Shown piece after piece: positions 17,861-26,498 of a stretch of 64,000 bases of DNA. A program made the translations under genes and the position numbers. Below the pieces are notes generated by a model. That model ran no database searches and was not told the DNA's origin. It saw only the letters and a list, made by a program, of their open reading frames with translations. This stretch comes from Hyphomonadaceae bacterium (GTDB taxonomy: Bacteria; Pseudomonadota; Alphaproteobacteria; Caulobacterales; Aquidulcibacteraceae). The DNA lies in assembly GCA_021731815.1 (NCBI GenBank), contig JAKFWO010000029.1, forward strand, positions 57,922 to 121,921, read 5' to 3'. Numbering within the stretch: position 1 is the stretch's first letter; every line of letters starts with the position of its first letter.

Positions 17861-19582
17861 TTATTTTCCCGGAAACATGGCACGCGCCGTAAAGGAACCC
17901 GGCGGAAGCGCGGACAATGTCATGGTGCCGCCCATCGCGGTTGCGAGCCGGTTGGCGATCGCAAGGCCAAGCCCCGTTCCCGTTCCCGCCCTGGCCCTGC
18001 GGGCGAAAGGCTCGATGAGGCGCGCCATATCGGCCTCGCTCAACCCCTCGGCCGGATTGCGGATCTCGAAGCCGGCACTTTCGGTCCCCGTGATCACCCG
18101 TATCTCGATGTCAGACCCGGGCGGTGCAAATTTCACCGCATTGGCGAGGAAATTCACCGCGATCTGGCGCAGCGCCTGAATATCTGCCTGCACGATGGTG
18201 GCCGGACTGGCAGCCAAAGTGATCTGGCGTTCACTCGCACCCTCGATGCCGCGCGCGATCGCAATGGCTTCGTCCAGAACCTCTTTGAGATCGACCGGCG
18301 CGCGGTCCATGAGCTCCGTCCCCGCTTCGAGCCGCGCCCATTGCAGCGCAGAATCGATCAGCGCCAGCATGCGCTGGCCGCTGACCTGCACGAGTCCCAG
18401 CCAGTTTTGCGCCCGGCTCGACAATTTCGGTCCCGAATTGATGGCGATGAGCTGGGAATAGCCGAGAATGGCATTGAGCGGCGTGCGTAATTCATGGGTC
18501 AATACCGCGGCAAATTCCGTTTGCGCTGCAAGGCTGTGCGCCGCGCCGGCTTTGGACGCATCCGGCACCTCACCCGATGCCGGAACGAGGAGAATTTCTA
18601 CATCGGGGCGGCGCAACAATCCCTGGCCGGCCCCCTTGTTCTCTTCCACCGGACGCACCAGCGCATCGACCATGGTGCCCCCGGAACCATTACCGGCCGC
18701 CGCCATCCCCCGCAGGATTACGCTCTCGCCACGTCCGGCGGCCAAAGCGATTGCCTCGCGCATCCGGGTCTGGTCCGCGCCCGCAAACAACGCCCATGCG
18801 CGCGCGCCCCACAAGGCATCGGTACGGCGATTCAGCAAGGTGGCAATTCCCGGATCCGCACGGGCGATATCTCCGTCCGGGCCAGTGCGAAAGGTGCCGC
18901 GCACCGGATTGGCCTCGATGCTCGTCGCCTCGTCCAACGTTTCGAAGGTGCCCGGCTGGCGGCCGCTGGTACCCGCCAGCGCCAGCAGCCCGCCAAGGAT
19001 CAGTGCCGCCAACGCGATCAGCGCCCCGATGATGCGCGTACTCATCGCCCAATCGACCTGACCATCGCCCGTGCGAAGCAATCCGCCGCCCCAGATCCCG
19101 GTCACAACAACCGCAAGGCTGAAGGCGAATACCACCGCGATCAGGGCGTCGAGCCCAAGTTCCCGATCTCCCAGCGCAAACGCCAGCAAGGGCGCGATCA
19201 TGAACAGGGCCGCGATCGGTGCTTCAAACGGGCCGACCATGATTGCCGCCGCCGCCGCCAGCACGATCCAGGCCGCGGTGAGGAACAGACGGCCTGTGGC
19301 ATGGCGCAATTCTTCGCCCATGCCACGCGCCAGACCCGCGGGCACCGCCGCGAGAATGAGTGCGGGTATGGACTGCGCCGGGGAAAGATTGAGGGCGATT
19401 GCCGCTCCGGCTATGATCAAACAGAAAAACAGCCAGACATTCATGGCCGAAATCACTGCTTCCATGCCGCCGAATTCAGCCCCCGAAGCGGCGATCACCG
19501 GTCCCGCAGAGGGGCGGGTCGCAGGATTGTGAATTTCCTGCAACAGATTGCGATCGCTGTGCAGGGGTTTTGATGTATCCAT
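17861..19582 (-). CDS. Membrane sensor histidine kinase
   Basis: This is a two-component sensor kinase. The 573-residue protein has a membrane region of about five or six helices (residues 45-205), a PAS-like linker (about 215-330), a dimerisation domain with the phospho-acceptor histidine in LTHELRTPLNAILGYSQ (His363), and an ATPase domain with the N box NFLANAVKFAPPGSD and G box GTGTGLGLAI. The H-box resembles that of DivJ/PleC-type alphaproteobacterial kinases, but this alone does not prove a cell-cycle role. No response regulator is adjacent. It converges on the isomerase-lipocalin gene with a 17-bp gap. Confidence 0.9.
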   Translation of the reverse strand: MDTSKPLHSDRNLLQEIHNPATRPSAGPVIAASGAEFGGMEAVISAMNVWLFFCLIIAGAAIALNLSPAQSIPALILAAVPAGLARGMGEELRHATGRLFLTAAWIVLAAAAAIMVGPFEAPIAALFMIAPLLAFALGDRELGLDALIAVVFAFSLAVVVTGIWGGGLLRTGDGQVDWAMSTRIIGALIALAALILGGLLALAGTSGRQPGTFETLDEATSIEANPVRGTFRTGPDGDIARADPGIATLLNRRTDALWGARAWALFAGADQTRMREAIALAAGRGESVILRGMAAAGNGSGGTMVDALVRPVEENKGAGQGLLRRPDVEILLVPASGEVPDASKAGAAHSLAAQTEFAAVLTHELRTPLNAILGYSQLIAINSGPKLSSRAQNWLGLVQVSGQRMLALIDSALQWARLEAGTELMDRAPVDLKEVLDEAIAIARGIEGASERQITLAASPATIVQADIQALRQIAVNFLANAVKFAPPGSDIEIRVITGTESAGFEIRNPAEGLSEADMARLIEPFARRARAGTGTGLGLAIANRLATAMGGTMTLSALPPGSFTARAMFPGK

Positions 19583-19719
19583 TTGACTCTGTGTGCCCTC
19601 GCCGCCGGATATGCGAATTCGCGCTAACCATGCTCCTCAACAAAGTGTAAACGGATGCGCGCTATTTTGAACCCTGTGGTAAGAATGACCTTACAAGCAA
19701 ATTCCGGCGGAGAGCCACG

Positions 19720-20823
19720 ATGATCGCCAAATTGGGGAAAATTACGGCATATGCCGGCGCGCTGGTGCTGATCGCGGCCGCGCAAGCCGTGGCGGCAACG
19801 GAGCCAGCTCCCGCGCCGATCCCCGCCACCGCCAGCCGCACACCTGCTCAAACAACTCCCGCTCCGACCCCAACTACTCCGCTGGCGGCCCCCGCTGCGG
19901 CCTCGGGCAGTTTCCTTGACAAGGAAGCCGGTATCTATGCGCGGTTTCAAAACTCGGTTGAGGCTTTGCGCATCAACAAGATGGCATCGAGCGCCGATTT
20001 GAATCTGGCGCTCCAAAGCGCGGCTGCCCAGGAGGGGCCGAAAGTCGGCCGCGGCTGGATCGCATTCTCGGCGCTGGTGGCCGCGCGCAATCCGGTCTTT
20101 GTCGCCGCCGTGCGCAAGGAGGCCGAGCTGTATGGCCGCGCCCATATGCTCAAGGTTTTCGCTGCCAATTCGTCTTATGTGCGCAAGCTCGAGGGCGCAG
20201 CCGAGGCTGAACAGGCCGTGCTCGCGGCCGCCAAAGGCGATGCTGCACGAATCGGTGCCCAGGGACAGCGTTTTCTGGCTCTGGGCTATTCGCTGCAAAA
20301 GCTCGACTGGGGCAAGAGCCGGGACAGCGGAGAGGCGATCCGCGCCCAATTGGCGAGCGCCAAGGCCACAGATGCCACGGGCGATAATCGCTTCTGGGGC
20401 AAAGTGACAGGTCAGGTCATTGCGGCCTTCAGTGCGCAACCCACGACCACGTCCTTCTGGACCCATGTCGAGGCCGGAGCCGAAGAAAGCGTGCAGCTGA
20501 CTTCCTATAAGAGCGCAGACAAGGCCTCGGCACAGCTTGCGCTCAATCCGGCGCGGACGGGAACCCTGCATGCCGCCCTGAATCTGGCCGCTTATTCCAT
20601 CCTCGAAGGGGATGCAGCGGGTGCCGAAGGCCTTCTGGGCGAAAAAAGCGCCAATCGCTGTTTCCTCGACGAGGATGACGGCTTCCGTCAATGCGTCACT
20701 GCCATGACGGAACGCTTTTCCCGCGCGGCCTGCATCGGTAATCACGCCTTGGGGGCACCCCCCGCAGGTGCCCAGGCCCCCCACGGCATTCATAAATGCA
20801 TTGGCGATCTGGTCGCGAAATAA
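19720..20823 (+). CDS. Exported protein of unknown function
   Basis: I do not recognise this 367-residue protein. It begins with a signal peptide (about 1-26, ending AVAA) after a clear GGCGGAGAG ribosome site, then a Pro/Thr/Ala-rich linker (about 27-60), then an alanine-rich, mostly helical domain. Cysteines occur only near the C-terminus (RCFLDE, FRQCVTA, AACIGN, HKCIGDLVAK), about four in the last 50 residues, suggesting disulphides in a periplasmic or surface protein. It is single, divergent from the histidine kinase, and precedes pal by 366 bp. A structural or cell-envelope role is possible but unsupported. Confidence 0.7.
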   Translation: MIAKLGKITAYAGALVLIAAAQAVAATEPAPAPIPATASRTPAQTTPAPTPTTPLAAPAAASGSFLDKEAGIYARFQNSVEALRINKMASSADLNLALQSAAAQEGPKVGRGWIAFSALVAARNPVFVAAVRKEAELYGRAHMLKVFAANSSYVRKLEGAAEAEQAVLAAAKGDAARIGAQGQRFLALGYSLQKLDWGKSRDSGEAIRAQLASAKATDATGDNRFWGKVTGQVIAAFSAQPTTTSFWTHVEAGAEESVQLTSYKSADKASAQLALNPARTGTLHAALNLAAYSILEGDAAGAEGLLGEKSANRCFLDEDDGFRQCVTAMTERFSRAACIGNHALGAPPAGAQAPHGIHKCIGDLVAK

Positions 20824-21189
20824 TGCCCGGGGGCGCCCGGTCTTAAACACCCCGGCAAAATTGTGGTGAAAAAGCGAATTTTGCAGGCAAATCGCCGCAG
20901 AATTGGTTAATCTCGGCGGATTTCGCTTGCGGCAAGAGCGCGCTTTGCTAGGGTCTCTGCATAATTCCTTGCCGTGACAAGGCAAGCGGATCGCGGGTTG
21001 GACCGCGCACCGGAAGTTTTCGCGACGCGTATCTGCGCGGGGAAAGAGACAGTTCGGACGCAAGACGCGGCCGGATCAGGACGCGACGCCCCTGTGGGGT
21101 GGAAAGTCCAGGATTTGTTTGGATCAATCGCATCGGAACTGGTCGGGGATGCCGCCAGCCGATGGGGACAGAGCAGGAAAGGGAAAACA
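20824..21189. other. Non-coding gap with probable pal promoter and long leader
   Basis: No gene is visible in these 366 bases. The first part is relatively A+T-rich. A promoter-like pair lies near 20927-20954, leaving a leader of over 200 bases before pal. A GTGGAAAGTCC segment recalls RNase P RNA but the rest of that RNA is missing. Confidence 0.5.
20927..20954 (+). promoter_or_regulatory. Candidate housekeeping promoter for pal
   Basis: TTGCGG, 16 bases, then TAGGGT resembles an alphaproteobacterial sigma-70 promoter. It points towards pal, about 230 bases downstream. Confidence 0.35.
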
Positions 21190-21741
21190 ATGCGTCTGCA
21201 CTTCCGCCTGGCCGTTTTGGCCGCCGCTGCCGCGCTCGCCGCGGCCTGTCAATCCACCCCGGAACCGGTGGCTGCGCCAGCCCCGCCGCCTGCACCGCCG
21301 CCGGTCGTGGCGGCACCTCCGGCGCCGCCGCCAGCACCTGTGGTCGTCGAGCGCACCGGCCCCCTGCCCGGATCCGTTCAGGATTTCGCGATCAATGTCG
21401 GCGACCGCGTCTATTTCGGCTATGACCAATATGATCTGACCACGGAAGCACGCGACACGCTCCGCCGTCAGGCTTCCTGGCTCAATGCCTATCCGGGAAC
21501 CCGGGTGCGCGTGGCCGGCAATTGTGACGAACGCGGAACCCGCGATTATAACCTCGCCCTCGGCGCGCGTCGCGCCCAGGCCGCCAAGGATTTCCTGGTG
21601 AGCCTCGGCGTGTCCGGCGACCGTGTTGAAACCGTCAGCTATGGCAAGGAGCGCGCGATCGACCCGCGCTCCAATGCCGAAGGCTGGGCTGTCAATCGCA
21701 ATTCGCACACCGAAATCACCTCGGGTGCGGCGATCGGCTGA
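21190..21741 (+). CDS. pal: Peptidoglycan-associated lipoprotein Pal
   Basis: Pal is an outer-membrane lipoprotein that binds peptidoglycan and works with TolB in envelope constriction at division. The 183-residue protein has a lipoprotein signal with Cys20 (ALAAAC), a long Pro/Ala linker, and an OmpA-like domain with VYFGYDQYDL, VAGNCDERGTRDYNLALG and GARRAQAAKDFLVSLGV. An AGGAAAGGGAAA ribosome site precedes the ATG. In most relatives pal follows tolQRAB; here tolB is absent and the gene stands alone, flanked by an unknown exported protein and an ALDH16 gene. A strong terminator follows. Confidence 0.95.
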   Translation: MRLHFRLAVLAAAAALAAACQSTPEPVAAPAPPPAPPPVVAAPPAPPPAPVVVERTGPLPGSVQDFAINVGDRVYFGYDQYDLTTEARDTLRRQASWLNAYPGTRVRVAGNCDERGTRDYNLALGARRAQAAKDFLVSLGVSGDRVETVSYGKERAIDPRSNAEGWAVNRNSHTEITSGAAIG

Positions 21742-21778
21742 TCCCGCTTTTGCGGATACAACCTGACGACAATTGCGA

Positions 21779-21810
21779 CACCCGGCCGGCTTATCCCGGC
21801 CGGGTGTTTC
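21779..21810 (+). terminator. Rho-independent terminator after pal
   Basis: CACCCGGCCGG (21779-21789) pairs perfectly with CCGGCCGGGTG (21796-21806) around a six-base loop, followed by the T-rich TTTCGTTT. It lies 38 bp after the pal stop codon. Confidence 0.85.
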
Positions 21811-21943
21811 GTTTCCGGGGCGCGGGGTCGAACATTCGATGCCCGAAAGCGGGCCCAAAAGCGGGCCCGGTTGCGCAACAGGGTTGCCCGCGACCCCAAA
21901 GCGCGCGAAAATAACCGCTTTCCTGCTCCATGGATGCGCGTTG

Positions 21944-24382
21944 ATGGCCCCGCCCCCTTCCCCGATCGCTGAAATCTTCTCGACCATGGGCTATGGCCCC
22001 GCACCCGAGCAGTCGGACTATGTCCGCGACTGGCTGGAAACCCGGCCCTCGCGCGGGCGTTTTTTCATTGGCGGCCAATGGGTTGCCCCTCGCGATTCCA
22101 TTGGCGCGATCGAGGCGCGCAATCCGGCCAATGCCGCATTTTTGGGCAATCTGCCGGCGGCAGGCGCAAAGGATGTCGATGCCGCAGTCAAGGCCGCCCG
22201 CGCCGCCTTTCCGGCGTGGTCGGGACTTCCGGGCCATTACCGGGCGCGGTTCCTCTATGCGCTGGCCCGCCTGCTCCAGAAGAACAGCCGCTTCCTGGCC
22301 GTTCTCGAAAGCATGGACAACGGGAAGCCGATCCGCGAAACGCGCGATCTCGACATCCCGCTCGCAGCCCGACATTTTTACCACCATGCCGGCTGGGCCC
22401 AGATCCTCGATCGGGAATTTCCCGACCATGCACCGATCGGAGTTGCGGGCCAGGTCATTCCGTGGAATTTCCCGCTGCTGATGCTGGCCTGGAAGATCGC
22501 CCCGGCAATCGCCTGCGGCAATTGCGTGGTTCTGAAGCCCGCGGAATATACCTGCCTGAGCGCATTGTTCTTCGCGGAATTATGTGACGAGGCCGGCCTG
22601 CCGCCGGGAGTGGTGAACATCGTGACGGGTGCAGGCGACACCGGGGCCCTCATCGTCAACCATCCTGATATCGACAAGGTCGCCTTCACGGGTTCAACCG
22701 AGGTTGGGCGGATCATTCGCCGCGCCACCGCGGGCACCGGCAAGAAACTATCCCTCGAACTCGGCGGGAAATCGCCCTTCATCGTGTTCGAGGATGCCGA
22801 TCTCGATGGCGCAGTGGAGGGGCTGGTCGATGCGATCTGGTTCAACCAGGGCCAGGTCTGCTGTGCGGGGTCCCGGCTGCTGGCGGAAGAGAGCATTGCC
22901 GGGCGGCTTTATGCCAAGCTCAAAACGCGCCTGTCGCATTTCCGGGTCGGCGACCCGCTCGACAAGGCGGTGGACATGGGGGCTCTTGCCGATCCGGTCC
23001 AGCACCAGCGGGTGACGCGCCTCGTCGCCCAAAGCGTCGCCGAAGGGGCGGAGGTCTGGACCCCCGACATCGCCCTTCCCGCGCAGGGTTGTTTCTTCCC
23101 CCCCACCTTGCTGACCGGAGTGAGTCAGAGCAATGTCGCGATGCAGGAGGAAATTTTTGGGCCCGTTCTGGCCGCGACCACGTTCCGCACGCTCAATGAG
23201 GCGCTCGCGCTCGCCAACAACACCCGCTACGGCCTGTCCGCGACCATCTGGTCAGAGAATATCAATCGCGCGCTGGAAACGGCCGCCCGGATGAAGGCCG
23301 GCGTGGTGTGGATCAACACTACGAATGCGCTGGACGCCAATGTCGGCTTCGGCGGCTACCGCGAATCCGGCTTCGGCCGCGAGGGCGGGCGTGAGGGCAT
23401 TATTGAATATCTCACCGAGAAATCCGCCTGGTTGCCGGCCGCGGCCGGCGCAGCAACGGGAACTGCGCCGGCGGCCGCATCGGCGGGATCGGTCAGGGGC
23501 AAGCCCGGTGCCGAGCCGGCGATCGGGAGCCGGCCCGCCATCGATCAAACCCCCAAAAACTATATTGGCGGCAAGCAGAAGCGGCCGGATGGGGCCCGCA
23601 CCTCATTGGTTCTCGCGCCGGACGGGTCCCAACTGGGCCGGGTGGCGCTGGGCAACCGCAAGGATATTCGCGACGCAGTCGAGGCCGCCGTCGCCGCCGA
23701 GAGCTGGGGCGCACAGACCGGCCACGCCCGCGCCCAGATCCTGTTTTTCATGGCCGAAAATCTGTCCCATCGGGCGGCGGAATTCGCGCGGCGCATCCGT
23801 GCCATGACCGGCGCGGATTCGGCTTCCGCCGAAGAAGAAGTCGAAACCGCGATCTCGCGCCTGTTTTATTATGCCGGCTGGGCGGACAAATATGACGGGG
23901 CTGCCCATAGTCCGCCCCAGCGCAATGTGGTGATGGCGCTCAACGAGCCGGTCGGAATCCTCGGGATAGTCTGCCCGCCCGAAAAACCGCTGCTGGCCTT
24001 TGTGTCGCTGCTCGCGCCGGCCATTGCCATGGGCAATCGGGTGGTGATCATCCCGAGCGAAGCGCATCCCCTTGCCGCCACTGATTTCTATCAGGTGCTC
24101 GAGACCTCCGACCTTCCCGCCGGGGTGGTCAATATTGTCACCGGCAAGGCCGGGGAGATCGGCAAGACCCTTGCCGAACATCTTCAGGTGGACGGGATGT
24201 GGTGGTTCGGCACGGCCGAGGGGGCCAAAATGGCCGAAATGGCAGCGGCCGAAAATATGAAACGGGTGTGGACCAGCCTCGGCAAATCCCGCGACTGGGC
24301 ATCCCCGCGGCTCGGCGAAGGGCGCGAATTCCTGCGCCGCGCCTGCGAGGTCAAGAATATCTGGCTGCCTTACGGGGATTAG
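21944..24382 (+). CDS. ALDH16-family two-domain aldehyde dehydrogenase
   Basis: This 812-residue protein is a tandem of two aldehyde dehydrogenase domains. The first (about 35-520) is complete: oxyanion Asn in VIPWNFP (about 174), FTGSTEVGR, the general base in LELGGKSP (Glu272) and the catalytic Cys306 in NQGQVCCAGS. The second (about 565-812) keeps the fold but has CPPEKP where PWNFP should be, FGTAEG for the FTGS loop, and no catalytic cysteine. This is the layout of bacterial ALDH16 enzymes, homologues of human ALDH16A1. It should oxidise an aldehyde with NAD. In many relatives it neighbours deoxyribose-phosphate aldolase; that gene is not here. The chosen ATG suits family length. Confidence 0.9.
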   Translation: MAPPPSPIAEIFSTMGYGPAPEQSDYVRDWLETRPSRGRFFIGGQWVAPRDSIGAIEARNPANAAFLGNLPAAGAKDVDAAVKAARAAFPAWSGLPGHYRARFLYALARLLQKNSRFLAVLESMDNGKPIRETRDLDIPLAARHFYHHAGWAQILDREFPDHAPIGVAGQVIPWNFPLLMLAWKIAPAIACGNCVVLKPAEYTCLSALFFAELCDEAGLPPGVVNIVTGAGDTGALIVNHPDIDKVAFTGSTEVGRIIRRATAGTGKKLSLELGGKSPFIVFEDADLDGAVEGLVDAIWFNQGQVCCAGSRLLAEESIAGRLYAKLKTRLSHFRVGDPLDKAVDMGALADPVQHQRVTRLVAQSVAEGAEVWTPDIALPAQGCFFPPTLLTGVSQSNVAMQEEIFGPVLAATTFRTLNEALALANNTRYGLSATIWSENINRALETAARMKAGVVWINTTNALDANVGFGGYRESGFGREGGREGIIEYLTEKSAWLPAAAGAATGTAPAAASAGSVRGKPGAEPAIGSRPAIDQTPKNYIGGKQKRPDGARTSLVLAPDGSQLGRVALGNRKDIRDAVEAAVAAESWGAQTGHARAQILFFMAENLSHRAAEFARRIRAMTGADSASAEEEVETAISRLFYYAGWADKYDGAAHSPPQRNVVMALNEPVGILGIVCPPEKPLLAFVSLLAPAIAMGNRVVIIPSEAHPLAATDFYQVLETSDLPAGVVNIVTGKAGEIGKTLAEHLQVDGMWWFGTAEGAKMAEMAAAENMKRVWTSLGKSRDWASPRLGEGREFLRRACEVKNIWLPYGD

Positions 24383-24405
24383 ATCATCTGCCGATCAGGC
24401 CGGAT

Positions 24406-24440
24406 CCGGGTCCTGAATGCGAGGACGCTTCAGAACCCGG
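24406..24440. terminator. Bidirectional hairpin between convergent genes
   Basis: CCGGGTCCTGAATGCG and CGCTTCAGAACCCGG form an imperfect stem of about 15 bp in the 69-bp gap between the convergent ALDH16 and YHS genes. There is no clear U-run in either direction. Confidence 0.5.
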
Positions 24441-24451
24441 AGGCGCGATGA

Positions 24452-24904
24452 TTATTGCACGACCCGTGGCGTGACACCGTATTTCTTCGGATCGGCGATC
24501 ACTTTTTGCAGATTCTTCTTGTTGTTGGAAAACACCAGCCGATCATCGATGATCGCATAGGTTTGCGGATTGGCCTTCAACACCTTGTTGGCGCTGGCCG
24601 CCACGACGCAAAATCCGCCATTCATCGGGGAAAAGCGATCCGGATCGGCGAGAAAGCGCTCCTTGTTCGCGGCATTGGCGAACCGGAACTTGATCCCGTG
24701 ATGCAGCGCCTCGAACGCCCGGTCACCCTTGAGCGGCTTTCCGTCGAAATAGCTCACCGCATCATAGCCGCTGACGGCAAGCACGGCGTCCTTGTCGACG
24801 CGAATCTCGCGCGCGGAGGCCGATTCGGTCACCGCTTCAGCATAAGCGGGCGCCGCCGCGCCGAAAGCCGCGATCAGCGTCAAGACAACCAGTGTGTTCC
24901 GCAT
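24452..24904 (-). CDS. Exported YHS domain protein
   Basis: This is a 150-residue exported protein with a signal peptide (about 1-22, cleaved near AYAEA) and a YHS-type domain: DAVLAVSGYDAVSYFDG, FRFANAANKERFLADPDRFS, and NGGFCVVAASANKVLKANP. YHS domains are small and sometimes metal-binding; the YDxVxYF motif is the family mark. The preferred start is the second ATG (MRNTLVV), because it directly heads the signal sequence; the frame extends 13 codons further upstream. The function of stand-alone periplasmic YHS proteins is not established. It is transcribed towards the ALDH16 gene. Confidence 0.85.
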   Translation of the reverse strand: MRNTLVVLTLIAAFGAAAPAYAEAVTESASAREIRVDKDAVLAVSGYDAVSYFDGKPLKGDRAFEALHHGIKFRFANAANKERFLADPDRFSPMNGGFCVVAASANKVLKANPQTYAIIDDRLVFSNNKKNLQKVIADPKKYGVTPRVVQ

Positions 24905-25011
24905 GGCAGATATCCTGAAAATCGAACAATCCATTGGGAACATGGGTAGCAGCGCTTCCTTGACGTTGGATTAACAAAGCCCCGCAAGCTGCAATTATCC
25001 AATGCGATGAA

Positions 25012-25893
25012 TCACTGGATGGTGCTCGTCCCCGACAGCCGGCCCCAGCGGCGCTGTTCGCTGAGCATGGAGCGAAGATAAGTGAGATTGTTTTCCGCCA
25101 GATCCGGCGGAAGGGCAGTCGCCGCGGCCTTTTGTGCCTCTTCGAACCGGCCCTGCACGCCCAGCGCCACCATCAGATTCTGGGCAATCTGGATATCGGC
25201 ACGGTCGCCCTCATGGGCGCGCTGGAGCACGGGCAGTGCCTTTCCCGGATCTCCCGCCAGCAACAGCGAGAAGCCGAGATTGGACAAAAGCTTTGGATCA
25301 TTGGGCTTCAAGGCCAGCGCAGCGCGATGCGCCTCCTCCGCCTCCGCCCGCAACCCTGTCACATCGAGCGCGATCCCGAGCGAGGTCTGCACCCGCACAT
25401 CATTCGGGGCCTTGGCCCGCAACAGGCGCAATGCCTGAACCGCTTCGAAGGCGCGGTCCGAACGGGTCAGGGCCTGGGCCCGCAGCAAGGAAAATTCCAT
25501 GTCCTCGCCGAAATTGGCGAGCGCTTCCTCCGCGACTTCGAGCATTCGGGGCCAGGCGCTGGTCGCGCGTAATGCCTCGACAAAGCGCCGGGCGACGGAA
25601 CGGTCACGCGGATCGGCCTGATATTCACCTGCCCAGAATGTGACCTGGGTCAGCAAATCCTGACGGCCGATCGTCTCGCGCGCTGCCACGCGCAGATCCC
25701 GCCATTGCTCTTCCTCACTGGGCCCTTTTTTCTTGCCTTTCTTCGTTTCGCCGTTCTTGCCTTCGGCTGCGATCTGCCGGGCCCCGGATTCGGGCTTCGA
25801 ATTCCTGTCGGGTTTTGGTTCCGACCAGGCCGGAATCGCTATTCCGAGCGCCATTAACAAAACAAGTGAAAACCGGGTGGTGGCGCGTGTCAT
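25012..25893 (-). CDS. Exported tetratricopeptide repeat protein
   Basis: This 293-residue protein has a signal peptide (MTRATTRFSLVLLMALGIAI), a Lys/Glu-rich linker, and TPR helices over about residues 75-285, for example ALTRSDRAFEAVQALRLLRAKAPND and ALALKPNDPKLLSNLGFSLL. TPR arrays mediate protein contacts; some with this layout act in Tad pilus assembly (TadD-like), but no tad genes are present, so I leave the role open. The start is the ATG with GGGAG seven bases upstream; an ATG six codons earlier is also possible. It is divergent from DUF2948. Confidence 0.8.
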   Translation of the reverse strand: MTRATTRFSLVLLMALGIAIPAWSEPKPDRNSKPESGARQIAAEGKNGETKKGKKKGPSEEEQWRDLRVAARETIGRQDLLTQVTFWAGEYQADPRDRSVARRFVEALRATSAWPRMLEVAEEALANFGEDMEFSLLRAQALTRSDRAFEAVQALRLLRAKAPNDVRVQTSLGIALDVTGLRAEAEEAHRAALALKPNDPKLLSNLGFSLLLAGDPGKALPVLQRAHEGDRADIQIAQNLMVALGVQGRFEEAQKAAATALPPDLAENNLTYLRSMLSEQRRWGRLSGTSTIQ

Positions 25894-26021
25894 CAGGAAC
25901 TCCCAAAGCATTTGCGCACTTTTGAACGCAGCGCATCAAGATTGGGTTAAGATTGCGGCGCACACGGCGCTGCAATGGTGGGGGGGCTTGCGCCTTGGCC
26001 CCGCGGCTTTAAGAGAAGACG

Positions 26022-26498
26022 ATGTTCACACTCAATCCCTTCGCCGCGAAACCACTCCGCCTCCGGGCGGAGGATGCCGGCGACCTTCAGATCCTTGCCG
26101 CCACGGTCCAGGATGCCATTGGCCTCGTCGGCGATATTGTTTACGATTCCACGGCGCGGCGCTTTGCCCTTCCGCTCAACCGGTTTCGGTGGGAACGAGG
26201 CACGAAAGCAGGGCCGAGCCAAAGGGTGCGGGCCATTCTCGGCTTCGATTCGGTGCTGGGCGCGCAATTTCGCGGCGTGCGGCGCAGCCCGCCGGGTGCC
26301 GCGCTCGTCCTGCTGACCCTCGGCTTTGCACCCCGCGATGCGGCCGATCCGGAAAACCCTGCCGGAACCATCGTCCTGACCTTTGCCGGCGGGGGGGAGA
26401 TCCGGCTCGATGTAGAATGCGTGGACGCCACACTCGCCGACATCTCAAGGCCCTGGCCCGCGAAATCCCGGCCCCGTCATGGTGCAGGGGCTTCCTGA
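26022..26498 (+). CDS. DUF2948 family protein
   Basis: This 158-residue protein belongs to DUF2948, a family confined largely to alphaproteobacteria and regularly found directly upstream of hisD. The recognisable stretches are DLQILAATVQDAIGLVGDI, the aromatic/basic LPLNRFRWE, and ECVDATLADISRPWPA near the end. No signal peptide or membrane helix is seen, so it should be cytoplasmic. Its biochemical function is unknown. The stop codon directly abuts the hisD ATG, implying co-translation. An AAGAGAAG ribosome site precedes the start. Confidence 0.88.
   Translation: MFTLNPFAAKPLRLRAEDAGDLQILAATVQDAIGLVGDIVYDSTARRFALPLNRFRWERGTKAGPSQRVRAILGFDSVLGAQFRGVRRSPPGAALVLLTLGFAPRDAADPENPAGTIVLTFAGGGEIRLDVECVDATLADISRPWPAKSRPRHGAGAS

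Noticed and set aside
21100..21125. RNase P RNA-like GTGGAAAGTCC upstream of pal
   Set aside because: The other conserved RNase P segments and long pairings are absent in the 366-bp gap, so this is a chance match.
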